In this document: piece by piece, positions 8,150 to 16,624 of the stretch
How positions within the stretch are numbered: position 1 is the first letter of the stretch
Layout of the letters: every line of letters starts with the position of its first letter
From: an uncultured Granulosicoccaceae bacterium
GTDB lineage: Bacteria; Pseudomonadota; Gammaproteobacteria; Granulosicoccales; Granulosicoccaceae
Length of the DNA: 39,874 bases
NCBI GenBank assembly: GCA_938028465.1
Contig: CALJAA010000046.1
Span: 1-39,874, forward strand
Direction of reading: 5' to 3'
Notes under the pieces: generated by a model
The model's database searches: none
Told to the model about the DNA's origin: nothing
The model's input: only the letters and a program-made list of their open reading frames with translations
Translations under genes and position numbers: made by a program

Positions 8150-8917
8150 CTACAGCTCCCGACCTTCGGCAAGGGTCAGTAGTTCGTAGCCGGTTTCGGT
8201 TACCAATACGGTGTGTTCCCATTGCGCTGAGAGGCTGCGATCACGAGTGACTACTGTCCAGCCATCAGCCAAAACTCGAGTATGCCGTTTGCCTTGGTTG
8301 ATCATCGGCTCAATTGTAAAGGTCATGCCTGCCTTAAGAGCTGGGCCTTTGCCTGGTTTGCCCACATGCAATATCTGCGGCTCTTCGTGAAACGATGAAC
8401 CGATACCGTGGCCACAATATTCTTCCACCACAGAGTAGCGCTCGCCTTCGGCATATGTCTGAATGGCATGGCCAATATCCCCAAGTGTTGCGCCCGGTTT
8501 TACCACGTTGATGCCGCGAACCATTGATTCGTAAGCAGTTTCGCATAGTCGTTGAGCATGCGGAGCCGGCTGGCCGACGTAATACATGCGACTGGTATCG
8601 CCGAAATAACCGTCCTTGATCACCGTGACGTCAATATTGACGATATCGCCCTTTTTCAGAATTTTATCGCTAGGGATGCCGTGGCATATCTGCTGGTTGA
8701 TCGAGGTACAGATCGACTTTGGGAAGCCCTTGTAGTTGAGTGGGGCCGGGATGCCTCCCTGAACGTCCACAATGTGCTGGTGGCAGATAGTGTTCAGCTC
8801 GTCTGTTGTGACGCCAGGCACCACGTGCTCCGTGATCAGATCGAGCACTTCACTGGCCATGAGGCTGGCAACGCGCATTTTGGCGATCTCTTCGGGGGTC
8901 TTAATCGAAAATTCCAT
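8150..8917 (-). CDS. map: Methionine aminopeptidase, type I
   Basis: Map removes the initiator methionine from nascent proteins. The 255-residue protein has all dinuclear-metal ligands of the type I family: D96 (NIDVT), D107 (FGDTS), H170 (CGHGIG), E203 (TIEPM) and E234 (QWEHT), plus the substrate-contacting H79 (ICHGIP). It is divergent from rpsB, the common gammaproteobacterial arrangement, and heads the minus-strand run. Its TAG stop lies directly before, and in the same frame as, the glnD coding sequence. Confidence 0.97.
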   Translation of the reverse strand: MEFSIKTPEEIAKMRVASLMASEVLDLITEHVVPGVTTDELNTICHQHIVDVQGGIPAPLNYKGFPKSICTSINQQICHGIPSDKILKKGDIVNIDVTVIKDGYFGDTSRMYYVGQPAPHAQRLCETAYESMVRGINVVKPGATLGDIGHAIQTYAEGERYSVVEEYCGHGIGSSFHEEPQILHVGKPGKGPALKAGMTFTIEPMINQGKRHTRVLADGWTVVTRDRSLSAQWEHTVLVTETGYELLTLAEGREL

Positions 8918-8981
8918 GGTTTTTACTTAGGTGAAATCAGTCGGAAACCCGCATAGTGTACCGCGCTGGCCCCGATTGTGA

Positions 8982-9152
8982 TATAAAGACGGGCTGTGTA
9001 CAGCCACTTTAGTGAGCTGTGCAATTTCACACGCGAATCAACAAGGTTCGACCGGGTGCCCTAGCTTTGTATCTTAATGAATATATTAATGATTCGGGCG
9101 GGGTCTGTCGGAGCCGGTTCGCGGAGGCCTAACCCATACAAAGGAAAACAAC
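8982..9152 (+). promoter_or_regulatory. rpsB promoter and leader region (candidate S2 autoregulatory leader)
   Basis: A TATAAA hexamer at 8982-8987 is followed by a GC-rich discriminator (GACGGGC), as in stringently controlled ribosomal promoters; no good -35 box is visible. The implied leader of about 160 nt contains small stems such as GGCTG/CAGCC (8992-9005) and CACT/AGTG nested in CAGC/GCTG (9001-9019). Gammaproteobacterial rpsB leaders are known to bind S2 and autoregulate. I infer that here from position and structure, not from a matched motif. Confidence 0.4.
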
Positions 9153-9998
9153 ATGGCTGATGTAACCATGCGCCAGATGCTAGAAGCTGGCGTGCATTTC
9201 GGGCACCAAACACGTTATTGGTCGCCAAAGATGGCACCGTATATCTATGGTGAACGCAACAATATTCATATCTTCAACCTTGAAAAGAGCCTGCCTGCGC
9301 TGAATGATGCGGCAAACTTTCTAGGTAAAATCGCGAGTAAGAACGGACGAGTACTGTTTGTTGGTACTAAGCGTGCGGCACGTGACCCAATCAAAGATGC
9401 GGCAGCAAGCTGCAACATGCCATATGTAAACCGTCGTTGGTCGGGTGGCATGATGACTAACTTCAAAACCGTTAAGGTTTCGGTTAAGCGTTTGCTTGAA
9501 CTAGAAGCGATGATGGAAGACGGCAGCATGGAACGCCTAAGCAAGAAAGAAGCACTTGGCTTGCAACGCGAACATGAAAAGCTAGAGCGTGGCATGGGCG
9601 GCATCAAGCACATGGAGCGCCTTCCAGACGCACTATTTGTAATCGATGTTGGTCACGAAAGCATTGCCATTGCAGAAGCTAAAAAGCTAGGTATTCCAGT
9701 AGTTGCCGTTGTTGATAGCAATAGCAACCCTGACGGTGTTGATTACGTTGTACCAGGTAACGATGACGCAATTCGCGCAATTCAGTTGTATGCAGGTGCT
9801 ATTGCAAAAGCGGTTGAAGATGGCAAGCGGGTTAGTAACACTGGGCATGCAGAAGAAGCTGCACCGGCTCCTGCTCCAGCAGCTGCGCCGGCTGAAGCTG
9901 CTGCAACTGATGCGACTGAAGCTGCAGAAGCTGAAGCAAAGACAGAAGCGGCGGCTGGCGAAAGCGGTGATGCCGCTAGCGAAACACCTGCTAGCTAA
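9153..9998 (+). CDS. rpsB: 30S ribosomal protein S2
   Basis: S2 binds the 16S rRNA platform and is needed to recruit S1. The core is textbook ([76 protein letters not shown]). The protein is 281 residues, about 40 longer than E. coli S2. The excess is a C-terminal tail from about residue 230 rich in Ala, Pro and Glu. Ala/Glu-rich S2 tails occur in some other bacteria; their role is not clear. GGAAAA lies just upstream of ATG 9153. It is the first gene of the rpsB-tsf pair. Confidence 0.98.
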   Translation: MADVTMRQMLEAGVHFGHQTRYWSPKMAPYIYGERNNIHIFNLEKSLPALNDAANFLGKIASKNGRVLFVGTKRAARDPIKDAAASCNMPYVNRRWSGGMMTNFKTVKVSVKRLLELEAMMEDGSMERLSKKEALGLQREHEKLERGMGGIKHMERLPDALFVIDVGHESIAIAEAKKLGIPVVAVVDSNSNPDGVDYVVPGNDDAIRAIQLYAGAIAKAVEDGKRVSNTGHAEEAAPAPAPAAAPAEAAATDATEAAEAEAKTEAAAGESGDAASETPAS

Positions 9999-10027
9999 GC
10001 TAAGCAACAAACCCAAGCAATTTTTTA

Positions 10028-10047
10028 CAGCGGCTATTTAGCCGCTG
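10028..10047 (+). promoter_or_regulatory. rpsB-tsf intercistronic stem-loop
   Basis: A perfect inverted repeat (CAGCGGCT at 10028-10035, AGCCGCTG at 10040-10047, 4-nt loop) lies in the gap between rpsB and tsf. No U-run follows on either strand, so it does not look like a full terminator. It could be an attenuator or an mRNA-processing or stability element, as suggested for rpsB-tsf in other bacteria. Confidence 0.5.
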
Positions 10048-10067
10048 ATTTACAGGAGACAAATGCG

Positions 10068-10949
10068 ATGCAAATTTCTGCGTCCATGGTAAAAGAGCTT
10101 CGCGAGCGTACAGGCGCTGGCATGATGGAGTGCAAAAAAGCACTAACCGAAGCAAATGGTGATATGGAAGCTGCTATTGAGCAAATGCGTATTACCGGTT
10201 TAGCAAAAGCTGACAAGAAAGCGGGCAACACAGCAGCTGAAGGTATGGTTGTTATTCGAGTAACAGCTGACAAATATGCAATGGTTGAAATTAACAGTCA
10301 AACTGACTTTGCTGTTAAGTCTGACGATTTCATGGGCTTTGCTAATGCAGTATCCGATGCTGTACTTAATTCGCAGCCTGCGTCAGTTGATGCCATTAGC
10401 CTTGATGGCAAAGAGCTTGAAGCGGTACGTAAAGAACTTGTGGCTAAGATCGGCGAGAACATTCAAGTTCGACGTTTTGTTTGTGGTGATAGCACTGGCG
10501 GAACCATCTCTGAGTATTCACACGGTGGTGGACGCATCGGTGTTGTTTGCGAAATAGAAGGCGGCGATGCTGCTCTAGCAAAAGATATTTCTATGCACAT
10601 TGCGGCAAGTAGCCCGGTATGCATCGATGAAACAGGCGTGCCCGCTGAGTTACTTGAAAAAGAGAAAGCTATTTTGGTTGCTGAAGCTGCTGAAAGTGGT
10701 AAGCCGCCTGAGATCGTTGAAAAAATGGTTGCCGGTCGAATCAAAAAGTATTTGGCTGATATCACTTTAGTGGGCCAGCCCTTTGTGAAAGATCCAGACC
10801 AAACCGTTGGTGATCTTTTAAAATCGGCAGGCGCAACAATTAAGGTTTTCCATCGTTTAGAAGTTGGTGAAGGTATCGAAAAGAAAGTAGAAAACTTTGC
10901 TGATGAGGTTATGGCTCAGGTGCGTAGCTCTGAGGATGACAAGGTCTAA
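10068..10949 (+). CDS. tsf: Elongation factor Ts
   Basis: EF-Ts is the guanine-nucleotide exchange factor for EF-Tu. The 293-residue protein carries the N-terminal UBA-like module ([19 protein letters not shown]), the [10 protein letters not shown] motif that inserts near the EF-Tu nucleotide site, and the dimerisation core ending [11 protein letters not shown] 10068 has AGGAG nine bases upstream; an ATG five bases earlier is out of frame. Expression is likely closed off by the strong terminator at 11001-11025. Confidence 0.98.
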   Translation: MQISASMVKELRERTGAGMMECKKALTEANGDMEAAIEQMRITGLAKADKKAGNTAAEGMVVIRVTADKYAMVEINSQTDFAVKSDDFMGFANAVSDAVLNSQPASVDAISLDGKELEAVRKELVAKIGENIQVRRFVCGDSTGGTISEYSHGGGRIGVVCEIEGGDAALAKDISMHIAASSPVCIDETGVPAELLEKEKAILVAEAAESGKPPEIVEKMVAGRIKKYLADITLVGQPFVKDPDQTVGDLLKSAGATIKVFHRLEVGEGIEKKVENFADEVMAQVRSSEDDKV

Positions 10950-11000
10950 GGCTAATATGCGGCTAGCATCAACAAGTTTGTAGTCGTTTAATAGTTAATA

Positions 11001-11025
11001 GCCGGGCAATGCCCGGCTTTTTTTT
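11001..11025 (+). terminator. Rho-independent terminator after tsf
   Basis: A perfect 7-bp GC stem (GCCGGGC at 11001-11007, GCCCGGC at 11011-11017) with an AAT loop is followed directly by eight T (11018-11025). It ends 25 bases before the pyrH ATG, so pyrH needs readthrough or its own promoter. Confidence 0.93.
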
Positions 11026-11050
11026 GGGTGAAACAGCATACGGAACAACA

Positions 11051-11770
11051 ATGAAAAAATCGAAGCCAAAATTTAAACGCATCATGCTCAAGCTCAGCGG
11101 TGAAGCGTTAATGGGTGATATGGACTACGGCATCGACCCAACTTATATTCGCAAGCTGGCAGAAGATGTCAAAGCAGTTAGCGATGCAGGTGTTGAGGTC
11201 GCGATGGTGCTTGGCGGTGGTAATATCTTCCGTGGTGCAGGCTTAGCCGAAGGCGGAATGGATCGAGTAACGGGTGACCACATGGGTATGCTAGCCACGG
11301 TTATCAATTGCTTATCAATGCAGGATTCGCTGGAGAACCTTGGAGCCTATTGCCGGGTAATGTCAGCCTTGCCTATAAATGCAGTCTGTGAAGATTATAT
11401 TCGTCGTAGAGCTGTGAGGCATCTAGAAAAAGGCCGAATCGTTTTATTTGCTGCGGGTACGGGTAATCCATTTTTTACAACCGATTCTGCAGCGAGTTTA
11501 CGAGCTGTTGAGGTGGGTGCTAATTTAATGATCAAAGGTACTAAAGTGGACGGAATCTTCGATAAGGATCCGATGAAGCATGATGACGCGGTGAAATACG
11601 AGACAGTGACATTCGACGAAGCGATACAGAAAAAACTAGCAGTGATGGATACAACCGCATTGGTATTGTGTCGTGATAATGATCTTCCCGTTAAAGTATT
11701 CAATATGAATAATCAGGGTGATCTAATGCGGTTAGTAAACGGAGAGGGTGTTGGTACCACCGTTAACTAA
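11051..11770 (+). CDS. pyrH: Uridylate kinase (UMP kinase)
   Basis: PyrH phosphorylates UMP to UDP in pyrimidine synthesis; bacterial enzymes are hexamers of the amino-acid-kinase fold, usually activated by GTP and inhibited by UTP. The 239-residue sequence shows KLSGEALMG, the GGGNIFRG loop, [23 protein letters not shown] and [10 protein letters not shown]. The frame stays open upstream into the tsf terminator. ATG 11051 was chosen because [20 protein letters not shown] matches the usual PyrH N-terminus and a GGA lies just upstream. frr follows after 77 bases. Confidence 0.97.
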   Translation: MKKSKPKFKRIMLKLSGEALMGDMDYGIDPTYIRKLAEDVKAVSDAGVEVAMVLGGGNIFRGAGLAEGGMDRVTGDHMGMLATVINCLSMQDSLENLGAYCRVMSALPINAVCEDYIRRRAVRHLEKGRIVLFAAGTGNPFFTTDSAASLRAVEVGANLMIKGTKVDGIFDKDPMKHDDAVKYETVTFDEAIQKKLAVMDTTALVLCRDNDLPVKVFNMNNQGDLMRLVNGEGVGTTVN

Positions 11771-11847
11771 GCATACGGGAACATAGCTTCAGAATTATTA
11801 AGCGTATAAATACAGTAGATAAAGAAAGCGAATAGAGAGAGTAAAGC

Positions 11848-12405
11848 ATGATCAATGACATACTTAAAGACGGTGAAGCCCGTATGGGTAAGAGCGTTGA
11901 CGCATTGGAAAGCGAACTTGGGAAAATGCGTACAGGCCGTGCACATCCAAGCTTGCTTGAGCACATCAAAGTTGATTACTACGGCTCCGAAACAGCTCTA
12001 TCTCAGGTCGCGAATATCAATGCAGAAGATGCTCGCATGTTAACAGTTACCCCATGGGAGCAATCCATGGTGCAAGCTGTTGAAAAAGCCATTATCAATT
12101 CCGACCTAGGCTTAAATCCTAATACCGCAGGCACTGTTATTCGTGTTCCAGTTCCACCCATGACAGAAGAACGCCGTCGTGACATGGTTAAGGTTGTTAA
12201 GAGCGAAGCTGAAAATGCCCGAGTAGCCGTGCGTAATATCCGTCGTGATGCTAATAGCGATCTCAAAGAGCTAGAAAAAGAGAAAGAAATCTCTAAAGAC
12301 GATTTACGCAAGGCCGAAGAATCCGTACAAAAGCTGACAGATAAAGCTATTGCCAATATTGATTCGGTATTGCAAAAGAAAGAAGCCGAACTGATGGAAG
12401 TATAA
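11848..12405 (+). CDS. frr: Ribosome recycling factor
   Basis: RRF works with EF-G to split post-termination ribosomes. The 185-residue length and sequence are typical. They include the N-terminal helix with [23 protein letters not shown], the domain II segment LTVTPWEQ and the long C-terminal helices with [21 protein letters not shown]-type sequence and [18 protein letters not shown] precedes ATG 11848. It lies between pyrH and uppS as in most gammaproteobacteria. Confidence 0.97.
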   Translation: MINDILKDGEARMGKSVDALESELGKMRTGRAHPSLLEHIKVDYYGSETALSQVANINAEDARMLTVTPWEQSMVQAVEKAIINSDLGLNPNTAGTVIRVPVPPMTEERRRDMVKVVKSEAENARVAVRNIRRDANSDLKELEKEKEISKDDLRKAEESVQKLTDKAIANIDSVLQKKEAELMEV

Positions 12406-12443
12406 GCGTGATCGATAATCCGATTCGCTAGGCTACATATGAA

Positions 12444-13181
12444 ATGAACTCAACGCTGCAACAACCCCGGCATGTCGCCATTATCATGGATGGTAATGGC
12501 CGATGGGCGCGTCAAAAGGGTAAGCCTAGAGCCTTTGGGCATCAAGCAGGGTTTCACAACACGCGAGATATTGTCGAGGCTTGTGGCAGACGTCAGTTGG
12601 AAGCGTTAACACTGTTTGCTTTCTCGAGTGAAAATTGGCGCCGCCCTGCAAAAGAGGTTGGTTTGTTAATGGATCTCTTCCTGCGCGCTTTGAAAAGCGA
12701 AGTGGGTAAGTTAAACGATAACAAAGTGCAAATTCAGTTTATTGGCGAACGCTCGGCATTTTCTGACAAGCTTCAAAAACAAATGATTCACGCGGAGGAG
12801 CTCACTAAAAACAATCAGGGGCTAAGGCTTGCCATCGCCGTAAACTACGGTGGTCGCTGGGATATCGTCAATGCTACTCGGCTTATTGCCGAGCAAGTTA
12901 AGCGAGGCGAACTCCAGCCTCAGGACATAACAGCCGACACGCTTTCAGGCAATATTTCTCTTGCTGGTCTTCCAGAGCCCGATTTGTTTATTCGTACTGG
13001 TGGTGAAAAGCGCATTAGTAACTATCTTCTTTGGCATTTGGCTTACACAGAGCTGTATTTCACTGATGTGTTGTGGCCAAGTTTCGATGAATCCGAACTC
13101 GACAAAGCGCTAACCTTTTTTGGTGGGCGTGAGCGCAGATATGGTCGCACTGGCGATCAGGTGGCAGAAAAAAATGCTTAA
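12444..13181 (+). CDS. uppS: Undecaprenyl diphosphate synthase (cis-prenyltransferase)
   Basis: UppS condenses FPP with eight IPP units to make the C55 lipid carrier for peptidoglycan and O-antigen. The protein has 245 residues. It carries the catalytic Asp in IIMDGNGRWA (D16), the FSSENWRRP loop, NYGGRWDI, and the IPP-binding FIRTGGEKRISNYLLWHLAYTE region. The start is ATG 12444; the nearby ATG at 12439 hits a stop after one codon. Its last 8 bases overlap the cdsA start, suggesting coupled translation. Confidence 0.97.
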   Translation: MNSTLQQPRHVAIIMDGNGRWARQKGKPRAFGHQAGFHNTRDIVEACGRRQLEALTLFAFSSENWRRPAKEVGLLMDLFLRALKSEVGKLNDNKVQIQFIGERSAFSDKLQKQMIHAEELTKNNQGLRLAIAVNYGGRWDIVNATRLIAEQVKRGELQPQDITADTLSGNISLAGLPEPDLFIRTGGEKRISNYLLWHLAYTELYFTDVLWPSFDESELDKALTFFGGRERRYGRTGDQVAEKNA

Positions 13182-13989
13182 ACAACGAGTCATAACGGCG
13201 GCAGTATTGTTAATTCTATTTGGATTGCTTCTTAGCTTTTCATCCAGATCGTTTTTTACACTTGCGATTGCAGGCGTAACTGCGGCGGCGGCTTGGGAGT
13301 GGAGTCGCTTAGTGGGGGTTAAGGCGGATAATTGGCAATCGGCCTATGCTGCGGCGGTAGGAATACTCACCTTAGCGTTTAGTATGAATGTACCGTTTAA
13401 CTACGACGCTTACTGGTTGCTACTTATTGGTTTCTTGTTGTGGCTGGCGATGGTAGTGGCGTTATTTATCCAACCTCGTTTAGCGCCGATCGAATCTGCA
13501 TCCACACCCATGTTATTTTTAGGTGTTGCGTTGTTGCCCTTGGCAGGCTTTAGTATTGTTTTTTTACGCCACGATGCGTCGGCTGCATCAAATGGCTTAC
13601 TGCTGTACGCGCTAGCGCTTGTATGGGTGATGGATATCGGTGCATACTTTTCTGGAAAGCGTTTTGGTAAACAAAAACTAGCGCCTTTAATCAGCCCGGG
13701 TAAAACATGGGAAGGGGTTTATGGCGGTATCGTTGCAGCGTGTATTCTTTTAGTTGTCGCGTTGATGTTCAATTTCTTTCCTGAATATAAAACCTTTGCA
13801 CTCGTTGTAGCCAGTGTATTGGCCGCCGCCGTCTCTGTGATAGGCGATTTATTTGAAAGCCGAATTAAGCGTGCCTCTGGATACAAAGACAGCAGTCAAT
13901 TGTTACCTGGCCATGGTGGTGTTCTCGATCGTATCGATGGTGTTATGGCATCACTGCCGGTGTTTGCATTTTTATGGGCATGGCTGTGA
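13174..13989 (+). CDS. cdsA: Phosphatidate cytidylyltransferase (CDP-diglyceride synthase)
   Basis: CdsA makes CDP-diacylglycerol from phosphatidate and CTP at the inner membrane, the branch point of phospholipid synthesis. The 271-residue protein is strongly hydrophobic, with about eight membrane segments. It ends with the family signature GDLFESRIKRASGYKDSS, then LPGHGGVLDRIDG; the earlier SPGKTWEGVYGG motif is also intact. The frame is open upstream inside uppS. ATG 13174 was chosen because MLKQRVITAAVLLILFG is the usual N-terminus and AGGTGG lies upstream. Confidence 0.95.
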   Translation: MLKQRVITAAVLLILFGLLLSFSSRSFFTLAIAGVTAAAAWEWSRLVGVKADNWQSAYAAAVGILTLAFSMNVPFNYDAYWLLLIGFLLWLAMVVALFIQPRLAPIESASTPMLFLGVALLPLAGFSIVFLRHDASAASNGLLLYALALVWVMDIGAYFSGKRFGKQKLAPLISPGKTWEGVYGGIVAACILLVVALMFNFFPEYKTFALVVASVLAAAVSVIGDLFESRIKRASGYKDSSQLLPGHGGVLDRIDGVMASLPVFAFLWAWL

Positions 13990-15155
13990 GCCTGCTTAAG
14001 GTTTGTGTTCTAGGTTCAACCGGCTCGATAGGCAAGAGTACGCTTAGCGTTATAGATCAAAACCGCGACAGCTATGAAGTCGCAGCACTAACAGCAAATC
14101 AAAACGACAAAGCGATGCTCGAGCAGTGCTTGGCGTTCAAACCCAGTGTTGCTGCAATGTTAGACGAGCAGGCCGCAGAGCGTTTGCGGCAAGCCTTAAA
14201 AGATGCTGGTAGCCAGACCAAGGTAGTGCAGGGTACGGATGCTTTGGTGGCACTGGCCGCGGAGCACGATATCGTTGTGTCGGCTATCGTTGGCGCGGCT
14301 GGCTTGATGCCAACTCTGGCCGCTGTAGAGGCTGGAAAGCGCGTGTTATTGGCCAATAAAGAATCACTTGTGATGAGTGGGCAGCTGATGATGCAAGCAG
14401 CTCAGCGCTCGGGTGCGCTTATCATGCCGGTTGATAGCGAACATAATGCTATTTTTCAATGCATGCCGGCCCCCGGCGTGGATGGGCAGGAAGCTGGAAT
14501 AGAAAAAATTATCCTAACAGCCTCCGGTGGCCCATTACGAAAGTGTTCATTAGATGAGCTGGCTGTTGTAACGCCGCAACAAGCATTGGCCCACCCTAAT
14601 TGGTCGATGGGACCAAAGATTTCCATTGATTCTGCAACCATGATGAATAAAGGCTTAGAGGTTATAGAGGCCTGTCACTTGTTCTCAGTCGGTCTTGAAT
14701 CGATTGAGGTCGTGGTTCACCCAGAAAGTGTGGTGCACTCAATGGTGGCGTACAGCGATGGCTCAGTACTCGCGCAAATGGGTAATCCAGACATGCGTAC
14801 GCCAATTGCCCATGCGTTGGCTTGGCCCCGTAGGATCAATTCTGGCGTTGCTCCGCTCAAATTTACCAGCCTTTCAGGCCTCCACTTTGAAGAACCAGAT
14901 GTAGAGCGCTTTCCGTGTTTGCGCCTAGCTTACGAAGCGCAAGAAATTGGAGGCGTAGCGCCAGCTGTTCTGAATGCTGCCAATGAAGTTGCTGTTGATG
15001 CTTTTTTGAACGAATCTGTATCATTTTTACAACTGCCTAACATCATCGAAAACACTTTAAATGAAGTAAAAAACTACCATGCAAGCGATTTGCCCACTAT
15101 CATTGAAGCAGACAAGGTTGCACGTGAAGTTGCACAAAAATTAATCGCTAACTAA
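13974..15155 (+). CDS. dxr: 1-deoxy-D-xylulose 5-phosphate reductoisomerase
   Basis: Dxr converts DXP to MEP with NADPH, the committed step of the non-mevalonate isoprenoid pathway that feeds UppS next door. Motifs: GSTGSIG (NADPH binding), ANKESLVMSG, the metal-binding PVDSEHNAIFQC, TASGGPL, HPNWSMGPKISIDSATMMNKG and HPESVVHSMV. The protein is 393 residues from ATG 13974. ATG 13980 and GTG 13986 are also in frame, and GTG 13986 would give the classical 4-base GTGA overlap with the cdsA stop. None has a strong ribosome-binding site, so the exact start is uncertain by four codons. Confidence 0.95.
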   Translation: MGMAVSLLKVCVLGSTGSIGKSTLSVIDQNRDSYEVAALTANQNDKAMLEQCLAFKPSVAAMLDEQAAERLRQALKDAGSQTKVVQGTDALVALAAEHDIVVSAIVGAAGLMPTLAAVEAGKRVLLANKESLVMSGQLMMQAAQRSGALIMPVDSEHNAIFQCMPAPGVDGQEAGIEKIILTASGGPLRKCSLDELAVVTPQQALAHPNWSMGPKISIDSATMMNKGLEVIEACHLFSVGLESIEVVVHPESVVHSMVAYSDGSVLAQMGNPDMRTPIAHALAWPRRINSGVAPLKFTSLSGLHFEEPDVERFPCLRLAYEAQEIGGVAPAVLNAANEVAVDAFLNESVSFLQLPNIIENTLNEVKNYHASDLPTIIEADKVAREVAQKLIAN

Positions 15156-15178
15156 TCGCAAATTAATCGCTAACTAAT
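15138..15178 (+). repeat. 19-bp tandem duplication across the dxr stop codon
   Basis: AAATTAATCGCTAACTAAT occurs at 15138-15156 and again at 15160-15178, a 22-base period. A degenerate third unit (GACTAATTCGCTAA) follows. The first copy encodes the last residues of Dxr (LIAN) and its stop, and the second repeats them in the untranslated gap before rseP. Confidence 0.75.
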
Positions 15179-15238
15179 TCGTTGACTAATTCGCTAAAAA
15201 AAGCACATCTAAGATTCCAGCAAATAACTAATTAATTG

Positions 15239-16624
15239 ATGTTTGAAATGTTTGGCAATTTTGCCGTCAGCGTGTTCGCGTTTATTGTTGCGTTAGGGCT
15301 GTTGGTTTCGATACACGAGTTTGGTCACTTTTGGGTGGCTCGGCGTGTGGGGATAAAAGTACTGCGCTACTCCGTAGGGTTTGGCCGTGCACTTTGGACG
15401 CGTGTAGGTAAAGTTGATCAAACAGAATTTGTCGTGGCCGCAATCCCCTTAGGCGGCTATGTGAAAATGCTCGACGAGCGCGAATCACCTGTTGCTAGCA
15501 ATGAACAACATCGAGCGTTTAATCGCCAACCACTTTGGGCGCGTGCTGCCGTGGTTATTGCTGGGCCGCTGGCTAATTTAATACTTGCCTTCATTGCCTA
15601 TTGGTTTGTGATGATGATCGGCATAAGTGGTATCGCACCAATTATTGGTGAAGTCCCTGCAGGTTCGCCAGCTGCACTTGCGGGCTTGGAGCGAACCGAT
15701 AAAATTATTTCAGTGAACGGGCAAGCCACACCTTCGTGGCAGGATGCTCGTTTAGCACTTCTTGATGCATCGCTTAACCCTGATGCTGATGTCAACATAC
15801 GTGTGCTAACCAGTAGCGATAGCGAAATAGAAAGATCGCTTTCAACGGATGGCGTTAATGTTTTAAAGGCGAGCGGTGATCCTATTGAAAGCCTCGGAAT
15901 CACCATGTGGCGGCCTACGCTTGAGCCGGTAGTGGGGCTTGTGTCTGATGATAGTGCAGCTGCTGCTGCTGGCATGCTAAAAGGCGATCGTGTACTCGCT
16001 ATCAATGGCAAAGAAATTACCTTGTGGCGAGAACTAGTCACGGCTGTTCAACCGAGTGCCGGTGTGCCGTTACTGCTTACTATTCAACGAGGTGCAGAAC
16101 AATTTGATTTGCCGATTACCCCCAAAACAGCAGAGCGCGATGGTGAGACCGTTGGCTTATTGGGAGTAGGGGTTGCACAAACCCAATCCCAAACGGAATT
16201 TGATGCTACGCGCATTACGGTGCGTTATTCGCCAGTTCAATCTATTGGCAAAGCCTTGGAACGCACTTGGGATATGACCTTATTTACCTTGCGCATGATA
16301 GGCAAACTCTTTACTGGTCAAGCGTCGCTAGACAATATTAGCGGCCCCATCACTATCGCTCAAGCCGCCGGTGTAACAGCAACAGTGGGTGTTGATCACT
16401 ATATTAATTTTATTGCAATGATCAGTATCAGCTTGGCAGTACTTAATTTATTGCCGATTCCGATGCTTGATGGTGGGCATCTACTGTATTTTGCTGTCGA
16501 AGCAATTACTGGCAAACCAGTATCCGAACGGGTACAGATATTTGGACAGCAGCTTGGCTTGCTTTTGTTAGGTGGATTAATGTTCCTGGCTTTTTACAAT
16601 GATATTGGGCGGTTCATGCAATGA
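15239..16624 (+). CDS. rseP: RIP metalloprotease (site-2 protease, sigma-E pathway)
   Basis: RseP is the inner-membrane intramembrane zinc protease that cleaves RseA after DegS and also clears signal-peptide remnants. The HEFGH zinc motif sits at residues 26-30 in the first membrane helix. Two PDZ domains follow ([16 protein letters not shown] and [16 protein letters not shown] regions), then the C-terminal MLDGGH motif that supplies the third ligand. Start ATG 15239 has no clear Shine-Dalgarno sequence; an in-frame TTG lies immediately before it. The last four bases (ATGA) overlap the bamA start. Confidence 0.95.
   Translation: MFEMFGNFAVSVFAFIVALGLLVSIHEFGHFWVARRVGIKVLRYSVGFGRALWTRVGKVDQTEFVVAAIPLGGYVKMLDERESPVASNEQHRAFNRQPLWARAAVVIAGPLANLILAFIAYWFVMMIGISGIAPIIGEVPAGSPAALAGLERTDKIISVNGQATPSWQDARLALLDASLNPDADVNIRVLTSSDSEIERSLSTDGVNVLKASGDPIESLGITMWRPTLEPVVGLVSDDSAAAAAGMLKGDRVLAINGKEITLWRELVTAVQPSAGVPLLLTIQRGAEQFDLPITPKTAERDGETVGLLGVGVAQTQSQTEFDATRITVRYSPVQSIGKALERTWDMTLFTLRMIGKLFTGQASLDNISGPITIAQAAGVTATVGVDHYINFIAMISISLAVLNLLPIPMLDGGHLLYFAVEAITGKPVSERVQIFGQQLGLLLLGGLMFLAFYNDIGRFMQ

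Noticed and set aside
9266-10016. Long open frames antisense to rpsB and tsf.
   Set aside because: They mirror highly expressed ribosomal genes with strong codon bias; the products are Ser/Cys/Arg-rich and match no family.
11009-11050. Upstream in-frame extension of pyrH giving an extra 14 residues.
   Set aside because: It begins inside the tsf terminator hairpin; ATG 11051 gives the conserved PyrH N-terminus.
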